64,000 nucleotides of DNA, taken from contig JAIGNY010004302.1 of NCBI GenBank assembly GCA_020152595.1, positions 60,001 to 124,000 on the forward strand, given 5' to 3'. The notes beneath the pieces are model-generated. The model was not told the DNA's origin. It made no database searches and saw only the letters and a program-made list of their open reading frames with translations. The translations under genes and the position numbers were made by a program. Shown in pieces: positions 19,840-32,000 of the stretch (its first letter is position 1; every line of letters begins with the position of its first letter). The stretch comes from Chiridota heheva. Lineage: Eukaryota > Echinodermata > Holothuroidea > Apodida > Chiridotidae.

Positions 19840-22800
19840 TTTAAAATCGTTGTTGGGAGTTGTTTCATGTGCAAGAATTTGGAACTATGATCAGTCACCC
19901 ATCCCCTCCCCTTCATGGTGTGCCATGAGACATACAAAACATAAATTTGCAGAGGTCAGGGTTCAAGGGTGTAGCCAGCCTTTTAAATTAGAGATCACAA
20001 AATTACGTCACAATTGTGGTTGTTGAAAAGTTCGGCGAAAAAAATGTTACTGAAATTTTTAAGAAAAATGAAAAGGTCATTGACTCAAAATCTCCTTTTA
20101 GCAAAATGTTTTAATCTTTGGCCATTTAGAAACAGTTGGGTTGGAGGGGGGTGGGGGAACGACCGGTCGGACCCCTGGTTACACCCATAGGCGTATCCAG
20201 TAACGGAAGAAGGGAATTCACAAATAGGTCCTCTCAATGTGCTGAACACCTATGTCTTAAATCTATTCGTAATTTGAGCTTGTAGACAGCATTTGTCTGT
20301 TTGTAAATGTGCCATTTTCTGGTTAAAAGAAGATTGACTGAGCAGATCAGTTTTATAATTTTAGAAACATAACTTTTAGTTATGGCTAATCAAAGTTTAA
20401 TTCGTTTTGATCTATGCAAAATTTATAATGTATGACCAGGCGAATAGCTCAAAATTATTATGTAATTCGTTGAACTTCTTTTCAAATCTAAGTTATTGAA
20501 AATAGAATTTGATTGGGGGTATATGGCAAAGACTTAAAAAAAATGTTTGGTCAGAATTTGCTGCACCACATAAAGAACTTAGAGAGTTTCGATTGGGTAA
20601 TGAATACAAACATCTATCTCTTTTTGATCTATTAAGTTATTTTCATATTGCTCTTTACATTTTTTTTCGATTTGTTTTTTGAAGGCCCCTCGGGGGCACC
20701 AGGTTCTGCCTAGGTATAGCACCACTGCGTTACGCCACTGCCTGTAATACATCACAAACTTTGCACAAAAATAGTATGTCAATTGATTACTGAGATTTTA
20801 AAATGCTGTAAAATGTTCAATGTTTCACCGATTTTGATTATTTGTTCTACTATAACTGAATAATGATTTCTAATAGTTTTCAGAGCAATTTAGTTGTCTG
20901 TTACACGTCCAAATACCTTTAACCACAATAGTGCCTGTAAAAATAGTTTGTTTTAAAATGAAATAAAGGATTTAAATATATATATTTTACTCTTAAACAT
21001 TCTAAATTGAATGAATTATAATTTCCGCCCCTCTCGATCTGAGCCTAAATGCATGTCGAGAACCCGGTACAAAATTTACGAAATTCACCAAACGCGTGCA
21101 ACAAAATATGTCGCAATTAATATGCAGATAAGGGTGAAGTTCAGATAGACTGAATTAAGTCAGCATAGAAGAAAGACACATCATCTGCAAAATATGACTG
21201 TGAGTATGAATCAACATGTACCCCAAGGGGACATTTTTTCTTCTTGTTTTGCCCTAAATCAAAACAATTCTTTTAGATTCATGAAATAATTACGAAGTGT
21301 AGAAGTGTATTTACCTCAAGTTTTACATGTACGAATAGATTACCTGTTTGTTATTAATGAGACGTGATATTTGAAATATATTCAATTCTCCGTTTATAAT
21401 ACAAGTTTAAGGAAATTAAGCTTTTGTTTTCTTTCTTCAGTTTGAAATTTTTCTTCACAATGTTCTCAATTCATTATTCTTATAGCGTATAAAAGATTAA
21501 ATCACTCATATTATATTAACAGTAAATGTAGGTAGGTACGGTACATTCAACTGTTCTAAGAAACTATATTTGTTTCTTACACGGCTTAATCAAAGAGGAA
21601 GCTCTTTGGTTTAATATTTGTCTCATTAAAATTGTATGATATTAGATAATCGTGAACGTATAGAATTAACCTCTCTGGGTTTGATGATTGACAGCTTTTT
21701 CAACCAATCACCGCATAAATTTGCCTAGCAACAAAATTTTCCTAACTATGTGTGGCGAACATTCTACGCGGTACTACGCGGTGCAGTACAATTAGCTAGC
21801 GGCGCGCTCATGAAGTCAATACAATTTACTGCACAAAACAAATTTCTGCACACACACACTGAGTGACTGCAAAATGGTGTACAAAAATTGCGCTTACGGA
21901 CATACTGCGGGCTTTGTAGATCTGATTGCTGTTACCCAGAATATAGCAAACTGAATTTTGTTTAAAAAATTTTGATAAAAAGTCGGAAAATCCGGAGAAG
22001 TGCCATAAATGGATCAAAGCTTGCGGCAGGCCTCGCGAACATCTAAATGTCAATGCATTGGTAATGCACGATTGCGGATTTGGGGTTTGTTTGCCCCACC
22101 TAGTTACCGCGTTGCTATGGTGGGTGTGGCTTATTTCGTAACTCAGAGACGTTAATTCCATCATGTACATAAGCAAAACATGTACTGTTACTTACAAATT
22201 CAGAAGTTATTGAGTAATTTCAAAATTACACACAAACTATCCGTTACTGAGTATTCTTGTTGTTGAAATGTTAGAATGAACATGATCTTCACAGTTTTAC
22301 GCCCTCCACGTATGGAAGAAAAGTACCAATGGGCCTATTTTCTACATCTTGTTATAATTTTTAGACCTATAACTGCCTAAGAGGCAACATGGCAGCAGAA
22401 GTTAAATAACTTACCCATTCGAACCGACCATTTCCCTTTACACTACAGGAGAGGGAGGGGACCGGTCGTCGATCATATTTTTGTCTACAAAGTGGGGTCA
22501 ATGTTTTTCACAAACTTTTGTATTTGTATCACTCTCAGTTCCTAAACGAATTCACTCCTGCTATTAAAACAAATTGGGAGGAAGGATCGGGGAGGGGGGA
22601 GAGGGGGTATGGGACCACATTTCCCCTATCAAGTGAGAGCACAATGTTTTTACAAATTTATGTTTTCTGTTAACATTCTGCCTGAAAGAAATTCCCTTGC
22701 TGTTCTAAAAGATTAGGCGAACTACTTCCTTAATGTCAATCCTTTGTTTTTAATTGTCTGATATAATTTTTTGAAGAGGTAAAGCAAATTGTAACTAAAC

Positions 22801-24460
22801 GATTTTATTTTTTACGATCATCAAATTCTAGTAGGAACTTTATACCATCATTTTCAGGGATTAAAGAGGGAGGCTCGTCTCTGTAAAATACTGTAAAAAT
22901 GGGGGATACTATATTTTGACGTCACTTCCGGTTGTGGAGGCAAGATCCGATCCTCTGTCTGTTTGTACCAGGGAGTTGCCATTTGAACTCCCTGTTTGTA
23001 CCATACAGTACAGCCAGACACTAGCATGTACGTTGTGTGTGCGGAATTACATACACAGCGCATTACGTTACTGTGACGAGAACTCATTTGTTTTTTTTCA
23101 ATGCGTTTTTGTCAGAAGGCGAAAGTGAAATTTTAGTATTTTAATACTACAATGATAGTCGCCAAATGAAAATTACTGAGAAAAAAAAAAGAAGAAGATA
23201 AAAACAAAAGTCAAAATAAACGATTCTACCGGGGCTCGAAGTCACGACATGATTTGAAAAAAATGTTGGCTTTGATCTCCGCAGACATCTGTGCCAGCTC
23301 GTGTGATGATTAAGGCGTTTCAAATAACTATATACCTTGCAATACAAGACAACGAATCGCGCAGCAAAATTTTAACCAATCAAAAAATCTGAAAAGATTT
23401 GTAAATATTGTGCACATATGACGATATCGTCTCTTTAAGATATAAAAGAAATGTATACATAACTAATTTAGCATAAAATTTGATCAATACCTCAAAAAAA
23501 AAGAGTGCTATTTTCAATATTTAAAACACTGTTATCTTCTTATATTATAAAACACGTATCTTTAATCAAAATAGAATTCACTTATTCGCAATAGACAGAC
23601 CATTTTATTCAGAATTTCACGCACTAATATAGGCCTAAACAACATAAATATGTATATTTTTTTAAAGGATTATTTCAGTGGTCAGGTGGTTACACGAGGA
23701 CTCTAAGAGGAACAAAATGGTGACAAAATTACTTGACTCAGGCCCGTAGGGAGAGGGAACGACGGTTGCGCTGCCCCCCCCACCCATCCCCCTTACACCG
23801 CCAAGGTACACAAATCTCATATACCTTCCTATAATTCATGTAAAATTGGAAAATGTTAGTGTGGAAATGGACCCCCACGGAAAATCCTTGCTAAACGTGC
23901 CTGTGAATCTCTTATTCCGTTAAAGAGATATTCAACTTAAAAGTTTAATTATTTGTTTTATTTATACAGAAACAATTAAACCCAGACTATTTGTGACGTC
24001 ACATCCTCACATTTCTCAAAGTCTGTTTGTATGTTAATGTATTTTCCCTGATAATTTGTGGTTTAAAACCACTGGACTCTTGGATATATCTGAAACAGAA
24101 CCTAAGTTATATGTAATTGATATAATTTAGCACCTGACTGAAGTTTGAAAAAAAAAATCAGTTCATGAAAATTTCTTTTCAGTAGTACGAGGCCTATATG
24201 CAGAGCATTTTAAAGCGCTCTCTCTCTCTCTCTCCCCCATGGGTGCTCTCTTCCTCCCCAAACGCTCTCCCAAACCCCTCCACCGGGCGCTTGGGGGTGC
24301 TTGCCCTCCTTTATGCCTCGTTTATAGTGTAACTATAGCAACCCTTCAAAAAATGTGATCAATGATTAAATGCATTCATCATGGAGCTGATATGATATTT
24401 GGTTACCCCTCCTCTGGGGTCGGTGGGTTTGTTTATCATAAGGCTCTGACATTATTCATG
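19840..24460. other. Spacer between sPLA2 genes, no recognised gene
   Basis: AT-rich and gene-free as far as I can see. Short reading frames here lack recognisable motifs. It holds the hairpin at 22959. Confidence 0.5.
22959..23003. other. Inverted repeat nested in a GTTTGTACC direct repeat
   Basis: gggagtt and aactccc form a perfect 7-bp stem around a short loop, and each side is bounded by a gtttgtacc copy (near 22962 and 22994). Function unknown. Confidence 0.45.
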
Positions 24461-24464
24461 CCGT

Positions 24465-25130
24465 GAGAGGTGCATGATAGTCGTACCTGCCCCATCTAGC
24501 CGTAGGAGGCAGCCATGGTTTTCTCCTACTTTCACCTCTTGCAAGGAGACTAATCAGCTAGTGAGGTTTAATTTTCATATGATAGAGTGATTTTATTTTC
24601 ATATGATAGAGTGGTGAGGTCTGGTTGGATCACCTGTTTGTAGTAGACGAGCCTATACTTTTTGGTGCACGGTGTCGTTACCACACTGTGGCTGGACCGT
24701 CCCTCTGGGTATGGTGAGAGTAGTCAGGTAGTGAAGGGAATGATGAATTCCCGAATTGTATGTGATGAGCGCACGACCTGTTGCACAATCTATTTGTTGA
24801 ATCATGTTTCAGATGGCGTCAAAGTTCACGATCTGGTTGACACTGTAGTTCAACGTGATGCCTTGCAATTTACAGATGACATGTATGGGCATGTGTTCTT
24901 CCCGTCTTGGTGGACATCACCGAATTCGTGTCAGGAGGTCTAAAGATTTAGGGGAGTGGCGGGTGGTTATATCTCGGTGGGCTCATTCACAAGACGACGC
25001 TTTGATTTTTCTTAGGTGGGCTCCTCTCCTGTTTCATCGTCCACACGACAGCACGACGCCAAGTTGGTGCAGGCTCTCGGTACCTGAAATTGGGTTGGTG
25101 GTGGATGACATCCCAGTCGAGATACAAACA
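24465..25130. other. Unassigned higher-GC block
   Basis: About 660 bases with more G+C than the surroundings and codon-like texture on the + strand (frames at 24662-24943 and 24855-25295), but stops interrupt every frame and I recognise no protein family. It contains a 21-bp direct repeat (attttcatatgatagagtg near 24571 and 24592). It may be a decayed transposon. Confidence 0.4.
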
Positions 25131-25194
25131 AAACATTGCACTGCCAAATTAAGTTTTTATCAACGTTCAAGTTGCTCATATTCAGATAATCGGA

Positions 25195-25630
25195 TAATCT
25201 TCAATTTAGAGGTTTCAATTTTTCTTTCATTTTCTTCGATTTTTGCGTATTTTTTTTCTTCTTCTATTTTCGGGAAATTGCATATAATTACTTGAAACCT
25301 TTGCTCAATTTCGTGATTGTTTTGGCCAATTTTCAGGGAATATCCTTATTTCCGGACAATTTTCTTCAATTTTTGGGGTAATTTTTCGATTTTGGGGATA
25401 TTTTCTTCCATTTTCGGAATATTTTCTGCCTTTTTGGGCAGTTTTTTGTTTTTCGAATTTTTATTTTTATTATTGGAAGATTTTGTTAATTTTCGGAAAA
25501 GTTCTGGAAATAAATTTCTTTAAAAGTTGGGAAATGTTGCCAAATTTTACCAAAATTTTAAATGATTCAACCAAATTTCTCTTCATATTTTTTCAACTTT
25601 TTATTTAACTTTGATATTTTCCCAATTTTA
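25195..25630. repeat. Long periodic TTTTCGG-rich tract
   Basis: Dozens of variants of tttcttcaattttcgggcaa in one orientation over about 430 bases. Same family as the tracts at 13566, 15230, 18361, 26400, 34380 and 37665. Confidence 0.65.
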
Positions 25631-25945
25631 TCGCCCCACTGGATGGAAAGCATACAACCGGCAAGATGAAATCCCCCACGTCCTACGCCTCTGCGTATAG
25701 GCCTATCTTTAATCGAGGATTAAGCGACTGCAACAATTTAATTTGCATAAAATTAACCGATTGCTCTTCACGTCCTGTTTTTGTTTCCTGGATTATATTG
25801 TTCTACAATCTGACAGCTGTAACAGTTGCACACCTGCAATAAATACGTTTTTGCAACTCTGATACAAAAGAAAATCGATTTGAACTTAACGTCATAGAAA
25901 AGGGTTAAATTAGTATTAACAAATTATAATTTTAATTTATTTTGC

Positions 25946-25962
25946 TATATACATTAAAAAGG
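25946..25962 (+). promoter_or_regulatory. Possible TATA-like element of sPLA2 gene 3
   Basis: tatatacattaaaaagg ends 22 bases before the ATG. It resembles the catataaaaagg of gene 2 but spacing differs, so the call is tentative. Confidence 0.35.
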
Positions 25963-25984
25963 AATTATTCAAAGTGCGTAACAA

Positions 25985-26057
25985 ATGGCTGTTTGCTCAG
26001 AGAGAACGTTTCTTTTAGTGATTTTTATTGCATCATCTTTAGTTCTTATCGGAGAAG
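25985..26057 (+). CDS. sPLA2 gene 3, exon 1 (signal peptide)
   Basis: ATG at 25985, 24 codons plus one base, donor gaag|gtaaac. Hydrophobic core LLVIFIASSLVLIG. Confidence 0.8.
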
Positions 26058-29000
26058 GTAAACTGATAATTAATCTTGATTTATGCCTTACTTGCTTGTT
26101 TAAAATTTATCTGTTTGCTATGTTTCTATGTTAATTGTGCGGAATGTTTATTTTCAAGGGAGATTAAACCATATACACATTTTAATACAAAAGAGGGGGA
26201 GAACACGTCCATCGCTTGACACTCAAGCCTGTCAAAAAAAAAAAAACCTTTTTCATTTCCAGTGTCATCGCGAGACCATGCTGCCATGGTGGACTGGTAC
26301 TCCGATCGACCGATCCTGGATCGGTGGGCCGCTGGCTCGAAGGGGGCCAAACGGGGTCGTAAATTTTAGTACAAATTATTAAAAATTCATGTAACTTTTA
26401 AAAAGTTTTGCAAATGTTTCCTAATAATGAAAAATTATTCCCGAAAATGGAAAAAATCAGTAAATAGAAGAAAATTGACCGAAATGAAGGAAATTACCGA
26501 AATTCAAAGAAAATTACCCGAAAATTAAAGAAAATTTATCAAAAAAAGAAAGAATTACAAAAACAATTGCCCGAAAACTGAAGAAAATTGCCTTAAAATT
26601 GAAGAAAATTATCCGAAAACCAAAGAAAACTGCCCGAAAAATCAAAGAAATTAGCCCGAAAATCGAAGAAAATTGCCAGAAAATTTTCGGAAATTACAGA
26701 TTTTATTTGGATAGAAACAAATTCATCACCAAATTTGGCCGATATCTAATCTTATATAATCATTTTTTACAGTTTATTTCCTAATATGTATAACATATTG
26801 TATACTGGTATCCCTTCAGTACTTACATTTTACATAAGGAATTTCGCCAGGGGAAAGTTTCCCCTAACCCCTCCCCCCACATAAACCCCTAACCCCCTCC
26901 CACCCACCTACCCCCCCCTCTCCCACCCCTACCTAACTAACCCCCACTAAATACGCTACTGCCCCGAATACATGACTCGACACTTTATTCAAGTGTGATT
27001 ATGATGATGAATGAGATTAAAAAGACGCGAACGTCTAGAGTTGAATTATAAGGCACTTGAATATAACAGCAGAATTCTAACATTTTTCGGAAATATCTTC
27101 TTTAGTGTCCAAGTTTAAATTTATTTCCTATATTTTCAGTCGCTAAAAATGATGGGAAGGTCTATTACTGCTAAGAATGTTAGTATGTCGGCTACTGGGG
27201 TGGGGCAGGGGTGATTGGATCTATTTTACTAATTTGTGTTATTGGTATGAACTGAAAGTACTTTTTTTAACTTTGGACGTCAAAATGTGAGGTAGGTTTA
27301 CTTACAGTCCGGGAGCATACATATTAATAACAACATGTATAACACACGAGAATATTGAAGGCATGCAGCCATATTGTTAGATGTTGCGATAAAATGTCAT
27401 AGTTTCTAATTTATGTACTTGAAATATTAAAATTCATTATGTCGAAAAACATTTGAATTTTCAAAATGGCTTTTCACGCCTAAAAGCCTAGCTCTATTGC
27501 CTATTTTTTTAATATTTCGAAAACGGCGTGGTGAACATATCAAATGGGAGTGGAAAAGTTGTAGCCATGACAATATTTACGATATTTTCATGAGTTTTAA
27601 GTTTCCCCTCACAAAGATATTTTTCCCAGACGTATTTGAAATTTGTAACATTTCATCAGGCTTTAATATTAGGATAGCAAAGGATCATGGGGACTATCAC
27701 AAATGGCGGCTTCCATGTAGCAACATGTTCCCATTTTTAGGAACATTTATGTTCCCATTAATATCCATGCTACCGGACTGACAGGGGTGTAGCCATCATT
27801 CTGATTGTGGTCCCCGAGGGGAACGGCAAACACGTTTTGTCAAACTGACAGTCTGACAGTCATACCCTATTCGGAGGCTAAATTTAACCGGAGCACATGC
27901 AAGAAAAGGTTACTGCCTCAAACCTGGACATTTCAGCATATTTTCTGGACTTTTGAACCAAGACTTTGAGGTAGGGATAGTACGACCCCTTTCTGGACCC
28001 ACGTTTCACATAGATTATCCAAAAATAAAACTACGTAAGATGGTATAATCCAACCTTTTGGTTTAACCTTTATACACATGCAATGTAACCAAGGGCGTAG
28101 GTTTATATAAGGCTTCATATTTTAGGTGGGACATATGCGTATTCGTCCCCCAACAAAATTATATAGGGACATGTCCCCCGCCCCCCAATTATGCACCAAC
28201 AGCAACAGGCTAAGCATACTTTTCTCTAATAATTTTATCAAATAGCCTCAAATCTAAACCGGCAACGGCGAGGGCTACCTCAGTTCAATGTCATTATTGA
28301 GTGCATAACGGGACGGCCATCCAGCGACTACATCTGGTATGGATGCTGGTGCGGCTTCGGTGGATCCCAGAAACCAGTGGACGACACTGATCGGTATAGT
28401 AAACATTTATACTTCACCACTCACAATGAAACGAAAGACGTACGAACAGTGGTGGCGCTACGGGGGACATTGGGTCATCCACCTCCTCCCCCTTCCCACC
28501 CCCTCCAACACAGGAGATCGTTTTTTTCCCCGAAATTTTTGTAAAGTGACATATTTTGTCCAATTTTCAGGCATTTTCCCCCCAACCCCCATGAGACAAA
28601 ATTGCCCCTCTCTTAGCCCCCAGAAGCAAAATCCTGGCGCCGCCACTGCGTATGAAGTGGGGATAGGAGGCAAACTGCCCATAAGAGAATTTTAGCACCA
28701 GGCCGGTTGACATGCTTTATTTTCTGTGTTTGGTTGGGAAATAAAATTGAGCTTGAAGATAAATAACTCTACAAACGGTAAATCTCAGAGAGCAACTATT
28801 TTAACAGACTTTTTGTAGCGGAGGTAATTAAACTGCTATGACGTTACACCTTTTCGAAATATAATTGTTCATTTCCTAATCTTTGATTGTCTGATTTCTT
28901 CAAATGCAAATGCAGCAGCAAATGCTTAAGTGACGTCTCCACACTCCCAACGTTTCGTACATATTTCGAGTCCCGTCATGTCACTTGCCTGGGAATTTCT

Positions 29001-32000
29001 CGATAAATGTTTGTTATCATATTGAAACAAAATAAATGAGCCTCATGATAGGCCTATGCTTAAAACATCCATGAACTTTAAGTGGCTAATTGGCCTGACC
29101 AAAAAGATAAACAATTGGTGCTTGACCTCAGGTCAAAGCAGCCAGACCCGTGGATTAAGGGAGGGGAGAACACATACTGGGGGAAGGCCTTTTTTTCGGA
29201 GTGGAGGGTGGGGAGGGGGAACAAAATACATTCAGTCATAAACACTCCAATCTTAACGTTGCACTTTCATAACTATATAAAATTAGGGCAGAATTGAAGC
29301 TTGGGGGTCATAGATCTGGGCCCCTTTGGTTACACCACTGGGAAATCAGACATACAAATATAAATCAATTATGACCCGATCATATCTGAGCGACTCAACT
29401 TCTCAATGGAAACAACAAGGACGTCACGGGCCCTCTTAAGTTGTACATTGAAGAAATGCTGCAGTGGTGTAGGTATGTGTTTAGGTCAGGAGTGCACATT
29501 TTGGTTGAAAATTGGGGGGTCGGGGAGATTGTAGACTTTTAATTGACGGATTGAGCGCAAGAAGATTGTTATTGATTACCTTTCATATTGCCATAATGAA
29601 ATTATTCTAAAAAATAATAGTAATAATGATAATAATTTGAAATTATTAGGTCATAAACAACTCTCTTCGGTTAATTTTTTGGTCCAGATAGCGCATCAAT
29701 TACGATACAAAAAATATTCCATGATTGCACGTGCACTGTTTTGGAAATATTAAAGGGGGTACATGAATATTAAATACCCCCTCCCCCTTCCCTGAAAAAA
29801 AAGATGACATACATGTCTTTCTATCCATGTTATTAATCATTCGATTGCTATATGAAACCCCATGGATCTTTCTTTCTTAGATGTTGCGAGCAGCATGATC
29901 AGTGTTACGACGTTCTCTTAGATGACGACACTTGCCACGGTATGGATGTCTACATTCGAGGGTATGACGTAGACGTGCCAAAAAAATGTGACACCGACAA
30001 ACCGAATATTATTTGTAGTAAGTTATGTGGATGTAGTGAGTTGGCGGAAGTAGTGGGAAAATACGACTGATGGGGGTAAGAGGGACAACGTTAAATCGTT
30101 ATCAACAACAAACCCTAAGGCAAAGCGTGTTCATGGGGAAAGCCACACCCAATCGGAGGTCAGCATGGAAAACGGAACGCACTGCCTGCCTCCCTTCCCC
30201 CATCCAGCCATCTGAAAGTATTCAACCTTCTCGTTTGCATGCTGCTGGAAAGTAAAATTGAGAAATCATTAACATAAAATTAAAAACCTTGTCAAATTGA
30301 GGGAAAATTTGGTAAAATGATGATTTAAAGTTTCGTAACATATCCTGAAAATTGAACAAACTTTCCATAAAATTGACATCCAATTTCCCAAATATCGATT
30401 TTTAAAAATTCAGAAAATTGAATACTATAAAGAATTGTGGTCCAAAATCGCAGAGGCTTGGTTGAAACATTTTATTTTTGGTCCAAAATTGAAGGGTTTC
30501 ATCCAAAATTAAAGACTTTTAGCTCATCCCGTGGCATGATATTACATCGTAACCTAAGAATTAGAAAATAATTAGTATTTGAAAAATCTCAGGGGGTCTT
30601 GGCCTCCGGCCCTCTCTGGATCTTCCCCCTGTCTCTGAGGTACTGACATGCAGTTGGTATCGTTAATGGAAGGAAGCATACAGTGCCCTGAGCCATGTAC
30701 CAATGTAATGATCTATTGTTATCAAAGCTCGTGGTTATTATTTTATGAATTGCAATGGACATGATGGGTGTGTAATATTCTGTTGTTTTCATGAAGTGTG
30801 TTTGGAATCGAACTTGAAAGTTGATGTGGTTGTTTTTGCCAAAAATCCTTATGAAAGAGACAAACAAAGATACCAGTGCCCTTTGGTCCCATCCTCTACC
30901 ATCATGTGGTCATAAACCCAGTATCAATCAATATAATTAGTTATAGATCTATAGACGTCAAGGGTTTTTTTAAGTTTTTTTTTTTTTATAGATTATTAAA
31001 TGTCTTTTGGTATCTTTTAATTTTGAAAAACAATATTCATAAACATAAGAGGATACATTTTTTTGCACCCACTTTACATAGACTTATATAACGTTATGAA
31101 GGTTCATTCGACTCCAATCATGGATATATTATTTGGGAGGGATATCCAACGTGGTAGAATCCCAGAAATCATGCTCTTTCCGCCGCTATCATAAACAGCG
31201 GTCACATAAATCACGAAAATCGCCCCTACAGCTATCGCGCACAGCAAATAAGATATCCCTGCTTCAATGTACTTTATTACATATACGTCTTTACGAAGGT
31301 CCCTTCCCCAGCACCTTCTCCCTCCTTCCACCTCTACCCTTTTACCTATTAAGGAATGCGCTTGGCTGGAGTCAGGGACTACATCTTCCTTAATTAATTT
31401 CTTCCCCTCCCCTGCCTTGAAATTAATTATCGCTCATCGCGTTTGACACGAGCCAGAATGTACACGGACTATAATGGCTAAAAGCGAACTACTTGGGTTT
31501 GGTTTCATCATCAATTACTAGAACTGATTTGTGAACAAACATTAAAAAGAGGCACTCGACCTAAAGTGGGGGCGCATTTTTCCAGAGCCTGTCACAAATA
31601 TTCATCAAAGCTGTTTTACCCTGGTGGAAAGCTACAAATCTTCTCTAACACCGATATTTATACCCAGCACTCATCTAAAATTCATAAACATAACATTTTA
31701 TCACTTTGGGAGGAAAATCAGATGAATACGTATTTGCACAATTTCCCAAAACGACACCCTCACATAATGATATACAATCTTGGACAAAACTCGTTTGGAC
31801 ACCCCCGTTCCCCCGTTCAAACGAGTGAAAATGTTGATAAATATTTGGACAACATTGAAAGGGGAGCAGAGAAGGGGGTGAGGGGGAAGGGAGGGGAGGG
31901 GGTGTAACCTGAAAACGGCTGCACATGAAACTTTGAAATAACATGCAGACATGCAAAGTGTTCCAACAGTTTTGTTCAAGATTGTCTGAGAAATTTATTT

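Noticed and set aside
27497..27781. 94-codon frame as a small gene
   Set aside because: It lies wholly inside a MITE and is not open in the sister copy at 33544-33999.
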